Positions 43,645 through 53,045 are shown, counted from the first letter of the stretch. The stretch is DNA of 64,000 bases from an uncultured Bacilli bacterium (GCA_949425635.1 CASPWD010000002.1:1-64000); one strand, 5' to 3'. Notes: generated by a model not told the origin, from the sequence alone. Translations and numbers: made by a program.

Positions 43645-43917
43645 ACTACAAATTAAAGTTTCTACCTATACAATCAGTATAGAAAAAAGCCCAATTTATC
43701 AGTAATATTCGTTGGTAGAATAAGTATTACAATATAAATATCTTTATTAAAAACATTTAATAGTAAACTTCACATAATGAGTTATATAAAATTTGTGCAT
43801 ATAATATAAAAATATAGATATAGAAAAAGAGTCATAATCCATAAAAAAAGCAAAGACTTCATACTATATATGATATAATTGATTAAATTCTTAAAACCTA
43901 TCACAAGGAGGACGCCT
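43645..43917. other. Intergenic stretch with only a promoter recognised
   Basis: 273 nt, AT-rich. An extended -10 TGaTATAAT (box 43874-43879) and AAGGAGG (43906-43912) serve the next gene. A CTATAC/GTATAG stem near 43667-43683 has no T run. I see nothing else. Confidence 0.5.
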
Positions 43918-45150
43918 ATGTTAAATAAAAAATGGTATAAATTAGATAACGTCGGTAAATTTTATTCTTCAATAGCAGACAAAGAATATCAACAAGTTTT
44001 TAGATATTCAATATCTCTTAAAGATAAAATTGAAAAAGACATTTTACAACAAGCTTTAGACAATACAATTGAAGTGTTCGAAACATTCAATGTTAACTTA
44101 AAAAAAGGCCTATTCTGGTACTATCTAGAAGAGACCAATAAGAAATACAAAGTAACGGAAGAAAATTTACCAATTTGTTTTAAAATTTATAACTCAAGTA
44201 ACGACTTTTTATATCGTGTTTCATTCTATAATAAAAGAATAAACTTTGAAATATCTCATATTTTATCCGATGGAAGAGGTAGCATTGAATTCTTTAAAAC
44301 GTTAGTAAATAATTATTTGAAATTAAAATATAAGATAAAACTTGATTCGAATACAAATTCTTCATACATTGAAAAAGCGGAAGATAGCTTTGCAAAATAT
44401 TATAAAAAGACAAAAGTAACAAGCAAAAATGTTTCAAATGTTTATTTATACAAAGGAAAAAAATCACTTAATAAGACTAGATTCTTAGAAGCCCATTTAC
44501 CAGTAAAAGACGTCATCGACTTAGCTCACAAACAAAATGCTACTTTAACATCTTTATTAGTTTCCGTTTTAATCTACTCTATAAAAGATGTTATGAATGA
44601 AAATGAGTTAAAAAAGAATATTAAAATAGATATCCCTGTTGATTTAAGGCAATACTTTAAATCATATTCTTCTAAAAATTATTTCGGTTTAGCATCTGTA
44701 ACTTATAAATTCCAAAGTAGAGAAGAAAAACTAGAAGACATAATAAAGTGTGTTAATACCCAATTCAAAGAAATTTTAACTCCAGAAAAATTAATGGAAC
44801 GAGTAAATCAGATGGTTGCATTCGAAAGAAACTTTTTATGCCGAATAACTCCTATATTTATGAAAAATATAGCTTTAAAAATAATCAATTATTTCTCTAA
44901 TCGTATGAGTACATCGTGTGTATCCAATATTGGTAAAATAGAATTCCCAAGTTCTGCAAGTCCTTATATTGAAAATGTGAATATTTTAACATCAACTCCA
45001 GGATTCCAATTTACAATTTGTTCATTTAATAATGACTTATCAATTGGAATTTCTTCAAAATATAAATACAATGAAATAATAAAGAATTTTTGTAATTATT
45101 TTAGCGAACAAGGAATGGATTTGACTATAAACGTAAGTGAGGTAGATTAA
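43918..45150 (+). CDS. Condensation-domain-like (alcohol/peptide) acyltransferase
   Basis: 410 aa. The chloramphenicol-acetyltransferase/condensation superfamily motif HxxxDG is H114-ILSD-G119 in FEISHILSDGRGS, and DFLYRVSFYN precedes it. The later IDIPVDLRQYF and NYFGLASVTY match the alcohol acetyltransferase group. It probably moves an acyl group from CoA to an unknown acceptor. ATG 43918 follows AAGGAGG; the frame before it lacks a site. Its stop overlaps the zinc-ribbon gene by one base. Confidence 0.8.
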   Translation: MLNKKWYKLDNVGKFYSSIADKEYQQVFRYSISLKDKIEKDILQQALDNTIEVFETFNVNLKKGLFWYYLEETNKKYKVTEENLPICFKIYNSSNDFLYRVSFYNKRINFEISHILSDGRGSIEFFKTLVNNYLKLKYKIKLDSNTNSSYIEKAEDSFAKYYKKTKVTSKNVSNVYLYKGKKSLNKTRFLEAHLPVKDVIDLAHKQNATLTSLLVSVLIYSIKDVMNENELKKNIKIDIPVDLRQYFKSYSSKNYFGLASVTYKFQSREEKLEDIIKCVNTQFKEILTPEKLMERVNQMVAFERNFLCRITPIFMKNIALKIINYFSNRMSTSCVSNIGKIEFPSSASPYIENVNILTSTPGFQFTICSFNNDLSIGISSKYKYNEIIKNFCNYFSEQGMDLTINVSEVD

Positions 45151-45803
45151 TGAAAAAATGTACAAGCTGTAAAATAAACTATAATACAAACGAAGACTTT
45201 TGTCCTTTATGTCAAAATAAATTAATCGGCAAAAATAGTGAAGAAGTATTTCCAACCAAGATAAGATTAAAAGCTCATTTACTTTTTAAAATTTTACTCT
45301 TTATAACTTTAACTCTTTCCATAATTAGTGCCTTTATCGAACTATGTATTAGTAGTCATCTTAAATATTCTATATTTGTCATAGGCGGGCTTTTTACAAA
45401 CCTCGTTGTCATTTATCATATCATTAAAAATCATCACAACGTATTAAAGTTCATCGGTAAAACAGGTATATTTTCCATAATAGTTGCTCTAATTTGGTAC
45501 TTTGTAACCAAAAGTATGATTATAACTAACTTTATCATCCCCTCAATATGTATCTGTGAACTTTTATTTAACTTAATAACTTTTATTGTCTTAAGAAACA
45601 ACTACATTATAAACTATCTTAGTTTAATTCTCTTAAATCTTTTTGTATTAATTATTCCAATTCTTTTAATTATATTAAAATGTACATCGTTTAATCTTAT
45701 CTCTTATATAAGTTTCACCTTCGCTCTTATCTTATTTATTGGTTTAATCATCTTTTACTTTAATGAGATAATCGAAGAACTAAAAAAGATATTTAATTTG
45801 TAA
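45150..45803 (+). CDS. Zinc-ribbon membrane protein, DUF6320-like
   Basis: 217 aa. N-terminal zinc ribbon with two Cys pairs (CTSCKINY and CPLCQNK), then six hydrophobic spans (about 46-205) and a short acidic tail. The combination matches DUF6320 proteins, which are often found next to alcohol acetyltransferase-like genes and esterases, as here. Function unknown. Translationally coupled to the gene before it. Confidence 0.78.
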   Translation: MKKCTSCKINYNTNEDFCPLCQNKLIGKNSEEVFPTKIRLKAHLLFKILLFITLTLSIISAFIELCISSHLKYSIFVIGGLFTNLVVIYHIIKNHHNVLKFIGKTGIFSIIVALIWYFVTKSMIITNFIIPSICICELLFNLITFIVLRNNYIINYLSLILLNLFVLIIPILLIILKCTSFNLISYISFTFALILFIGLIIFYFNEIIEELKKIFNL

Positions 45804-45810
45804 AATTTAA

Positions 45811-46026
45811 AATGCAACTAAAAATTGGTTGATAGCAACTATTTTATTACCAAATGTTTGTGGTGTTCTTACAGAAATAGTCATAAAAGAAGAGCTAAAT
45901 ATTAGCTTTGAACTCTTTGATGTAATCTATATTTTATTCTTATTTAGTATGGCTTATATCTTTGAATATGGTTATGAATTATAATTAGACTCTAAAGGTA
46001 AAATGTATGGCGAAGAAAATGAATAG
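45811..46026 (+). pseudogene. Remnant of a DUF2975-type membrane protein gene
   Basis: A + frame from 45811 to a TAG at 46024 reads as the C-terminal half of a DUF2975 membrane protein (IATILLPNVCGVLTEIVIK, ILFLFSMAYIFEYGYEL) but is cut by an internal TAA after YEL, probably from a CAA codon. No start codon and no ribosome site remain. An HTH partner gene, usual for this family, is missing. The family match is by eye. Confidence 0.6.
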
Positions 46027-46059
46027 AGTATTAAGATTAATTTCTTAGTATTCTTTTTT
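46027..46059 (+). terminator. Terminator after the remnant
   Basis: AGTATTAAGA (46027-46036) with TCTTAGTATT (46043-46052), two G-T pairs, then a T run. A relic of the lost gene's transcript. Confidence 0.65.
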
Positions 46060-46083
46060 GGTTAGTAGAAATTAGAATAGGTC

Positions 46084-46111
46084 TTGCTTTTTATATTTAA
46101 AATGATAAAAT
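46084..46111 (+). promoter_or_regulatory. Promoter of the DUF4358-MBOAT-DHHW operon
   Basis: TTGCTT (46084-46089), 16-bp spacer, TAAAAT (46106-46111). Confidence 0.5.
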
Positions 46112-46135
46112 GATATTAAGAAAGGTAATGATAAA

Positions 46136-46606
46136 ATGAAAAAAATAGTAATGATTTTTTGTGCTATCGCAATTTGTTTAACAATAGCTGGCTGTGGCAA
46201 CGAATCTAAAACTGAACATAAAAATATTGAAGGAACTCTTCCAGAGATAATGGAAAAATTATATGAAGGAATTTCTGAAGATGAACTTCCAATGATGGTA
46301 GAAAATACAGAACTAACAAGTGAAAACTTTGAGTATTATGCTTTTGCTGATGTGAAATACAAAGAAGCTATCGCTAGTGAGTCTATGACTGGATCTATCG
46401 CTCACTCTGTAGTACTTATTCGTCTAGAAGATGAAAGTGATGCAGAAAATGCTGTTCAAGCTATCAAAGAAAATGCTGATCCTCGTAAGTGGATTTGTGT
46501 AGAAGCAGAAAACGTTTATGTTTTATCAAAAGGAGACTTAGTTGTTCTAATAATGTCAAATGAACTAGCTCCTAAGATAAAAGAAAACTTTGAAAATTTA
46601 AAATAA
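46136..46606 (+). CDS. DUF4358 lipoprotein
   Basis: 156 aa. Lipoprotein signal peptide with lipobox IAGC (Cys20). The mature part, with LPEIMEKLYEGISEDELPMMVE and a C-terminal beta-alpha-beta (SVVLIRLEDESDAENAVQAIKE), matches DUF4358 proteins. These recur beside MBOAT and DHHW genes, as here, suggesting a part in cell-surface O-acylation; the function is unknown. AAAGG precedes the ATG. Confidence 0.85.
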   Translation: MKKIVMIFCAIAICLTIAGCGNESKTEHKNIEGTLPEIMEKLYEGISEDELPMMVENTELTSENFEYYAFADVKYKEAIASESMTGSIAHSVVLIRLEDESDAENAVQAIKENADPRKWICVEAENVYVLSKGDLVVLIMSNELAPKIKENFENLK

Positions 46607-46622
46607 GAAAAGGGGAGTAAGC

Positions 46623-47999
46623 ATGGTATTTTCAAGTATTAGCTTTCTCTTCTTTTTTTTGCCACTATTATTCATCTGTTATTTTTTAGCTCCAAAGAAA
46701 TTTAAAAACACAATTCTTTTAATATTCAGTTTAATATTTTACTTCTTTGGTGAAAAATGGTATGTCTTATTATTACTATTATCTTGTTTAATAAATTATA
46801 TATGTGGCTTACTTATAGAGAAGGGAAACAAAAAAATAGTTCTTATAATAGGTTTAATTTTAAATATTGGATTATTAATCTATTTTAAATATACAAACTT
46901 CTTTCTAACAACATTCACAAATCTTTTTCATCTAAATAATATAACATTAAATATCATTCTTCCTTTAGGAATAAGTTTCTTTACTTTCCAAAACATCAGT
47001 TATTTAATTGATGTCTATCGTTCTGATGTAAAAGCACAAAAAAACTTCCTAACTTATTGTACGTATATAACTTTGTTCCCGCAATTAGTAGCTGGTCCAA
47101 TTGTTAGATACAAAGACGTATGTGAAGAATTAGAAAATAGAAAAGAAAGCTTCGAGTTATTTAGTGAAGGTGTGAAAAGATTTATACTTGGCTTAGGTAA
47201 AAAGGTTCTAATCGCTGATACTTTATATCACACCTATACAAGTATTTTAGGAAGTGAGATGTCTGTATTATCTTATTGGTTAGTTGCTTTATGCTTCACT
47301 TTCCAAATATATTATGATTTCTCAGGATATTCAGATATGGCGATTGGTTTAGGTAAAATGTTTGGATTTAACTTCAAAGAAAACTTTAACTATCCACTAA
47401 TATCTTCCTCAATCACTGAATTCTGGCGTCGTTGGCATATGTCTTTATCAAGTTTCTTTAAAGATTATGTCTACATTCCTTTAGGAGGCAATCGAGGTTC
47501 AATTATAAAACATATCAGAAATATCTTCGTTGTTTGGTTACTAACAGGCTTCTGGCATGGTGCTGACTGGAACTTCATTATTTGGGGACTTTATTTCTTT
47601 ATTTTCTTAATTCTCGAAAAATTCCTTCTAAAGAAATACTTAAAAGGTGGAGTCTTCTCACATTTATATACTTTTATCATAGTTCTAATCAGCTTTGTTA
47701 TATTTAGTATCTCCGACTTACAAAGTCTCTTAACATTCTTAAAAGGTTTAACAGGTATAGGAGCAAAACCAATTAACTTCGAATCCATCTATTATTTAAA
47801 AAACAATATAGTAGTTATCCTAATCGCTCTAGTAGGTATGGGACCATTACTAAAAAACTGTATAAATAAACTAAAGAAAGGAAAACTAAATAATCTGCTT
47901 GTTTGGACGAATCTTATCTACATCTTTATAATATTCTTCTTATCAATAGCTAGAATAATCTCAAGTTCATTCAATCCCTTTATTTATTTTAGGTTTTAA
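46623..47999 (+). CDS. MBOAT family membrane O-acyltransferase (AlgI/DltB-like)
   Basis: 458 aa with about eleven spans. MBOAT signatures: LPLGISFFTFQNISYLIDVYR, LFPQLVAGPIVRY, DFSGYSDMAIGLGKMFGF, EFWRRWHMSLSSFFKDYVYIPLGG, and the catalytic His in GFWHGADWNFIIWGLY. It moves acyl groups across the membrane to an outer polysaccharide or wall polymer. With the DHHW protein it forms an acyl-transfer pair like AlgI-AlgJ/X or PatA-type systems. Confidence 0.93.
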   Translation: MVFSSISFLFFFLPLLFICYFLAPKKFKNTILLIFSLIFYFFGEKWYVLLLLLSCLINYICGLLIEKGNKKIVLIIGLILNIGLLIYFKYTNFFLTTFTNLFHLNNITLNIILPLGISFFTFQNISYLIDVYRSDVKAQKNFLTYCTYITLFPQLVAGPIVRYKDVCEELENRKESFELFSEGVKRFILGLGKKVLIADTLYHTYTSILGSEMSVLSYWLVALCFTFQIYYDFSGYSDMAIGLGKMFGFNFKENFNYPLISSSITEFWRRWHMSLSSFFKDYVYIPLGGNRGSIIKHIRNIFVVWLLTGFWHGADWNFIIWGLYFFIFLILEKFLLKKYLKGGVFSHLYTFIIVLISFVIFSISDLQSLLTFLKGLTGIGAKPINFESIYYLKNNIVVILIALVGMGPLLKNCINKLKKGKLNNLLVWTNLIYIFIIFFLSIARIISSSFNPFIYFRF

Positions 48000-48001
48000 A
48001 T

Positions 48002-49069
48002 ATGAAAGAAAAAATAACTTCAATTTTATTTATTATTATTTTATTTAGCTTTTCTGCTTCTTTTCTTATTATAAAAGACAAGGCTATATCATCGTACGAA
48101 AGAAGAAAGTTAGCTAGTACTTCCAGTTTAAAAGAAGATTTTGTAACAAACTTAGATACATATCTAACAGATCAATTTCCACTAAGAGACCAATTTATTA
48201 GTCTAAACTCAACATTTGATAGATACGTTTTAAAAAACAGCGATAGCAACGATGTCTATATAAAAGATGGATACGTAATAGATAAGAATTATCCTCTAGA
48301 TGAGAAGAATGTAAATGGCTTTATAAAAAAAATAAATTACATTAAGAATACTTACTTAACAAACAATCAAGTTTATTATTCTATAATCCCAGATAAAGCT
48401 TACTTCTTAGATGATGCCAATTCTCTAAAAATAGATTACAACAATTTATTAAAAAATCTAAAAGAAGAAGTGGAAATACCATACATCGACATTACAAACT
48501 TACTAACTTTAGAAGATTACTACAAAACAGACATTCATATCAAACAAGACTCATATTTTAAAATAATCAAAGAGTTATCTCCATATTTAGATTTCGAATA
48601 TCAAGACTTAAATTATGAAGAAAGCATCTACAACAAATTTTATGGGGCATCAAGTTCCAAAGTACCAGCATTTACAAAGTCAGATGACTTAAAATATCTA
48701 ACTAATGATTTTATTAATAACGCAGAAGTAAATCATTTAGAGTATGGCAAAAAAGATGTTTACGACAAAGAAATGATAAATAGTGTAGATTCATATAATG
48801 TATTCTTAAGTGGACCAAGTTCTATCATTGAAATCGAAAACACTACCACAGATAACAATAAAGAATTAGTAATATTTAGAGACTCCTTTGCAAGCAGTAT
48901 GACTCCTTTATTAATTCCATATTATAAAAAAATAACTTTAATAGATTTACGTTATATAAGCATGAACTATGTAACAAATTATGTTGATTTTAATAACAAA
49001 GATATTTTATTTCTTTATAGTACATTAATTTTAAATGGTAGCAATCTTTTAAAAGTAAATCCTAAATAA
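48002..49069 (+). CDS. DHHW-family extracytoplasmic protein (O-acetylation partner)
   Basis: 355 aa. N-terminal membrane anchor (about 6-24), then an SGNH-like AlgJ/DHHW fold: SYERRKLAS, FPLRDQFISLNS, and the late FRDSFASSMTPLLIPYYKKITLIDLRY. The motif that names the family (DxHW, TDHHWT) reads TDIHIK here; the second His of the pair and the Trp are changed while Asp and one His remain. It follows the MBOAT gene by 2 bases and should act with it outside the membrane. Confidence 0.83.
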   Translation: MKEKITSILFIIILFSFSASFLIIKDKAISSYERRKLASTSSLKEDFVTNLDTYLTDQFPLRDQFISLNSTFDRYVLKNSDSNDVYIKDGYVIDKNYPLDEKNVNGFIKKINYIKNTYLTNNQVYYSIIPDKAYFLDDANSLKIDYNNLLKNLKEEVEIPYIDITNLLTLEDYYKTDIHIKQDSYFKIIKELSPYLDFEYQDLNYEESIYNKFYGASSSKVPAFTKSDDLKYLTNDFINNAEVNHLEYGKKDVYDKEMINSVDSYNVFLSGPSSIIEIENTTTDNNKELVIFRDSFASSMTPLLIPYYKKITLIDLRYISMNYVTNYVDFNNKDILFLYSTLILNGSNLLKVNPK

Positions 49070-49122
49070 AAAAATACTCGTAAAATCAGTTATCAAAAGT
49101 ACTCTAAAATAGAATAAAAATT

Positions 49123-49149
49123 AAGGAATCAGTAAAATGATTTCTTTTT
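49123..49149 (+). terminator. Short terminator
   Basis: AAGGAATCA (49123-49131) with TGATTTCTT (49138-49146), one G-T pair, then T. Confidence 0.65.
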
Positions 49150-49189
49150 CTATGATATACTAGTAAATATAGAAAGGAGAACAACTTTA

Positions 49190-49414
49190 ATGAAAAAATT
49201 TAAATTACATACATTGTTTTATATAATAAGTGCTGTTCTTATTATAGCTTTCCTTACTTATACAACAATAAATTACCTAAATTATGATGAATCTTATTCA
49301 ACACCATTTTATGTCTACATAATGATGAATTTTCTGGTATTTGTAATTCCCAGCATTATTTCCTTTATCGTAGGCAAAATTCTAAATAAGAAAACACAAA
49401 AAGAAAGCAAGTGA
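49190..49414 (+). CDS. Small membrane protein with two spans
   Basis: 74 aa; spans at about 7-27 and 42-62 with a Lys-rich tail (GKILNKKTQKESK). Behind AAAGGAG, and a TATACT -10 lies at 49156-49161. It ends five bases before the MutS-like gene, so the two are one transcript and may act together at the membrane. No family recognised. Confidence 0.75.
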   Translation: MKKFKLHTLFYIISAVLIIAFLTYTTINYLNYDESYSTPFYVYIMMNFLVFVIPSIISFIVGKILNKKTQKESK

Positions 49415-49418
49415 GACC

Positions 49419-51170
49419 ATGGACAAACAATTAAAATTTGCTAAAAAAGAATACGAAGATTTAAAAAGTAAAGAAGAGAGTACAAGTAATACTTTATCCC
49501 ATATTCGTCTTATAATATTCTTTGCATTTATAATCCTTTCACTAATTAATTTCAAAACAAAACTAACTAGTATAAATATCATATTATGTTTAATAGGTAT
49601 TGGCTTTATCATTGTTGTCATCTATCATAGTAAAGTAGAAAATAAAATAAAAAAGTATAACAGCTATCTAAATATTATAAAAAAATACGAAGATAGAGCA
49701 GACGGTAAATGGGTTTTGAATGCAAGTGACCAAGAAGAAGCACAATATCAGTTTATGACAGACTTAGATGTCATAGGAAAAAATTCCTTATTTCAATTTA
49801 TAAACTTTACTAGTTCAAGAGGTGGAAAAAATAAACTAATAGATAAACTATCGTTAAAAGATGTAACTAAAAAATCTATTGAAGAGAATCAAAATGCCAT
49901 CTCTGAATTAAAAGATAACTTTAAATTTTCTTTAAATTTTCAAGAAAAATTATCTAAAATAGAGAAGATAAACACGACCGATTACAAGGAGTATCTATAC
50001 TTCTTCGATAAAAAAACTAAAAGCAATTTCCCTGAATTAGTTATCTCACTTATTTTATCTTTTATATCAATTATTGTATTAATATTAACAGCTCTAGGTA
50101 TTATAAAATCATACTACTTAGTTGGCTTAATCTTCTTACAACTCCTAGCATCTTATGTCTATATATTTTTATATAATGAAGAGTTTGATACAATCTCTAA
50201 ATGTACAAGAATATTTAGCAATCTAAAAGAAATCTATTCATTTGTGGAAAGAGAAGAATTTGAGAGTATAAAAAATAAGAAATTACAAAGTGATATAAAA
50301 AAAGGGCATACTATTTTAAATAAACTAAGCAAAATAGCTGATTTAGATTCTTATCGTAACAACTTTATAACATACTTGCTATTCAATATCTTTGCTTCCC
50401 TAAATTTCGTTATTCTATATAAATACATCTCTCTTTTAAATAATAAAAGTAACGATTTTAAAAATAGCATTCAAGCATTAGAAGAATTTGAAACCTTAAT
50501 AAGCTTAACAACAATTGGTTATGTAAAAGAGAGCATTTGTCGTCCAACTATAACAAAAGAGCTATTACTAAACATAAATAGCATAAAGCATCCTTTATTA
50601 ACAGAAGAAGAGTGTATCTCAAACGACTTCAAATGTGACCACGATATTAATGTTATAACTGGTTCTAATATGAGTGGTAAGACATCATTTATGAGAACAA
50701 TTGGTATCAATTTAATTCTTGCTTATTGTGGATCGTTCGTAACAGCAGAACATTTTTCTTGTCCAATAATGACAATATTTACTTCTATAAATGTAAAAGA
50801 CGATATAAGTAATGGTATATCAACATTCTATGGTGAACTAAAAAGAATAAAATCAGCTTTAGACTATAGTAAGAAAAGTAAGGAACCATTCATAATTTTT
50901 ATTGATGAAATATTTAAAGGAACCAATTACAACGATCGTATTCTAGGAGCAAAAGAAACACTAAGAAAATTAGCAAATCTAAATTGTATTGTCTTCCTAA
51001 CAACTCACGATTTTGAATTATGTGAAGTAAATAACAAAAAGATTCATAACTATCATTTTAAAGAAACATATAAGGAAGACAAAATCTCATTTGATTACAA
51101 AATAAAAGAAGGCGAGTGTAGTACAACAAACGCTAAATACTTAATGAAACAAATGGGTATTATCGATTAA
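49419..51170 (+). CDS. Membrane-associated MutS-family ATPase
   Basis: 583 aa. Two membrane hairpins (about 27-69 and 205-250) are followed by a helical lever region and the MutS ATPase domain: Walker A VITGSNMSGKTSFMRTIG, N-2-type loop VKDDISNGISTFYGELKRIK, Walker B PFIIFIDEIFKGTNYNDR and FLTTHDFELCE. It lacks the mismatch-binding and connector domains of MutS, like other MutS-related membrane ATPases. Function not known; it is not a repair MutS. Confidence 0.87.
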   Translation: MDKQLKFAKKEYEDLKSKEESTSNTLSHIRLIIFFAFIILSLINFKTKLTSINIILCLIGIGFIIVVIYHSKVENKIKKYNSYLNIIKKYEDRADGKWVLNASDQEEAQYQFMTDLDVIGKNSLFQFINFTSSRGGKNKLIDKLSLKDVTKKSIEENQNAISELKDNFKFSLNFQEKLSKIEKINTTDYKEYLYFFDKKTKSNFPELVISLILSFISIIVLILTALGIIKSYYLVGLIFLQLLASYVYIFLYNEEFDTISKCTRIFSNLKEIYSFVEREEFESIKNKKLQSDIKKGHTILNKLSKIADLDSYRNNFITYLLFNIFASLNFVILYKYISLLNNKSNDFKNSIQALEEFETLISLTTIGYVKESICRPTITKELLLNINSIKHPLLTEEECISNDFKCDHDINVITGSNMSGKTSFMRTIGINLILAYCGSFVTAEHFSCPIMTIFTSINVKDDISNGISTFYGELKRIKSALDYSKKSKEPFIIFIDEIFKGTNYNDRILGAKETLRKLANLNCIVFLTTHDFELCEVNNKKIHNYHFKETYKEDKISFDYKIKEGECSTTNAKYLMKQMGIID

Positions 51171-51193
51171 GATTCTCTAAAAAATCTATGTAT

Positions 51194-51221
51194 AAAAGTT
51201 CAACTAAGTTGGACTTTTTTT
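51194..51221 (+). terminator. Rho-independent terminator
   Basis: AAAAGTTCAAC (51194-51204), 3-nt loop, GTTGGACTTTT (51208-51218), then T; one G-T pair. Confidence 0.8.
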
Positions 51222-51287
51222 AAATTCTACGAATATTTTCTTGCCATAGCATAGATTATCTTCTAAAATAGAAGAAGGAGGACACCT

Positions 51288-52592
51288 ATGAAAAAAGAAA
51301 ATATCCAAAACTTAATATCAACAATAATGTACATACTAAGTATAATAGTAATAATTATTTTTATAATATTCTTTCAATCAAGCTTCTTCATAAATCATAG
51401 AGGAGAATACAAACCATTAAATATAATGCTTTTTGCTCTTCTTTTCTGCATAACCATATACCTCGGAAGTTTATTTAAATCTTTAAAAGAAAAAGACAAT
51501 AGTACCTTAAAAAAGAACTTTATTTTTTATTTAATTACTTATCTATTTATGTTTTACTTTTTTACGAACATTGACCGTGGAGTAAATATTGGACCCGTAG
51601 GTAGACCATCTATTAACTTAATTCCTTTTAAAGAAATAATAGATATTATAGTAAACAGAGCGATTCACAATGGTGAGTTAAATGGTCTAGTCTTAATAAT
51701 TGGAAACTTCTTTGTTTTAGTTCCATTAGCATACCTTTATCCACGCATAAATCAAAAACTAAAAAAATTTACTTATTTTATTATCTCCATAATAATGACC
51801 ACATTACTTATCGAAACCTCTCAACTTTTATTTGGTGGTGGCGCCTTTGATATTGACGATATTATTTTAAATGCTCTAGGACCAATCTGCTTTTATCCTT
51901 TATTAAATAATAGTTTTTTGTCTAGATTCCTAGATAAAGTTTTATTACTTGAAACCGATTCCTTAACAAAAAAAGACAGCATAAAGTCATCTATTTTAAT
52001 TGGTGCAATGACACTAATCTTCTCTAGTTGTATTTATTTTTATTGGTATCATGATTTTGCAATTAGCTATCAAATAACCAACAAATCAGGAATTTGTGAA
52101 GCAGAAAAAATTCTAATTTACGAAGATGATTATTATAAATATTATGGTTGTAAGAATATCGACGATATCCTATTAATAGTAAATGAAACCCATAAGTATC
52201 CTATAAAAGATATCTTAGATGGCAAAGTTAAGTCTAGATATGTGAAATATTTTGCATCGAATCCAAAGTCTTACTTGAATCACGAAGAATACTTTGAGTT
52301 ATCTCCTAAATACCCCGTTATTGAAATCACATATCCAAGCGATAGTGTATCAATCGGTCCACAATCTGGAATAGGCACTATAGTTTATTGGGGGGATTCT
52401 TCATTTGGCAGAGAAGGTACAGAATCAATTTATAAAATAATGTTAGTTCCAAAAGAACCAGGACAAGTTAACTTAGTATTTGGAGTATATACATCGCCAG
52501 AACATGAACCTTTAGATACAATCACTTACGAAGTAACGGTTGACGACTCCATGAATCTTACATATAAGTTAGTAGAAACAGAAAATGAATAG
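51288..52592 (+). CDS. VanZ family membrane protein with an extra C-terminal outer domain
   Basis: 434 aa. The first 230 residues hold about six spans and the VanZ signature (NLIPFKEIIDIIV, GNFFVLVPLAYLYP, LLIETSQLLFGGGAFDIDDIILNALG). A further span (about 235-255) leads to an outer domain of about 180 residues that is beta-rich (VIEITYPSDSVSIGPQSG, VNLVFGVYTSPEHEP), which plain VanZ lacks. VanZ gives low-level teicoplanin resistance in VanA strains by an unknown route. It lies 21 kb from the van cluster in its own unit. Confidence 0.87.
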   Translation: MKKENIQNLISTIMYILSIIVIIIFIIFFQSSFFINHRGEYKPLNIMLFALLFCITIYLGSLFKSLKEKDNSTLKKNFIFYLITYLFMFYFFTNIDRGVNIGPVGRPSINLIPFKEIIDIIVNRAIHNGELNGLVLIIGNFFVLVPLAYLYPRINQKLKKFTYFIISIIMTTLLIETSQLLFGGGAFDIDDIILNALGPICFYPLLNNSFLSRFLDKVLLLETDSLTKKDSIKSSILIGAMTLIFSSCIYFYWYHDFAISYQITNKSGICEAEKILIYEDDYYKYYGCKNIDDILLIVNETHKYPIKDILDGKVKSRYVKYFASNPKSYLNHEEYFELSPKYPVIEITYPSDSVSIGPQSGIGTIVYWGDSSFGREGTESIYKIMLVPKEPGQVNLVFGVYTSPEHEPLDTITYEVTVDDSMNLTYKLVETENE

Positions 52593-52612
52593 GGGAAAAC
52601 TCCTATTTTTTT
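52588..52612 (+). terminator. Terminator of the VanZ-family gene
   Basis: AATAGGGG (52588-52595), AAAA loop, CTCCTATT (52600-52607), then T. Confidence 0.8.
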
Positions 52613-52613
52613 C

Positions 52614-52646
52614 TTGACAAAGAAAAACTACAATAGTATTATTGTA
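52614..52646 (+). promoter_or_regulatory. Promoter and operator of the second GntR-ABC operon
   Basis: TTGACA (52614-52619), 17 bp, TATTAT (52637-52642). A perfect dyad TACAATA-GTAT-TATTGTA (52629-52646) covers the -10 box, as at the first GntR operon but with a different sequence. Confidence 0.7.
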
Positions 52647-52679
52647 TTATGCAAGTGATACAACAAAGTTGGTGAAAGA

Positions 52680-53045
52680 ATGGAATATTTTTTTGATAAC
52701 GAAAGACCAATCTATATTCAATTGGTTGAACAATTAAAACTATTTATAATAGCAGGGAATCTAAAGAAGGGAGAAAGACTTCCTTCTGTAAGAGAACTAG
52801 CATCTATTGCTAAAGTAAATCCAAATACAGTTCAAAAAGCCTTGGCGGAACTAGAACGAGATGGCCTTATTTACACCGAGAGAACAAACGGTAAATACGT
52901 AACAACCGACGAAAAAATAATCAAAAAATTCAAAAAAATGATCATTGATGAAAAACTTGCAAACTTCATAAACGATATGGAAAAAATAGGAATTACTTCC
53001 CAAGAAATAATTGAATACTTGCGTGTCTATAAAGGAGCCAAATAA
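52680..53045 (+). CDS. GntR-family regulator, YtrA subfamily
   Basis: 121 aa. Winged helix-turn-helix (PIYIQLVEQLKLFIIAGNLKKGERLPSVRELA, then NPNTVQKALAELERDGLIY) and a short helical C-terminus. It is a paralogue in type of the regulator at 30865. Probably represses its own operon through the dyad over the promoter. Two bases before the ATPase gene. Confidence 0.9.
   Translation: MEYFFDNERPIYIQLVEQLKLFIIAGNLKKGERLPSVRELASIAKVNPNTVQKALAELERDGLIYTERTNGKYVTTDEKIIKKFKKMIIDEKLANFINDMEKIGITSQEIIEYLRVYKGAK

Noticed and set aside
49419-51170. DNA mismatch repair MutS
   Set aside because: No mismatch-binding or connector domains, and it has membrane hairpins.
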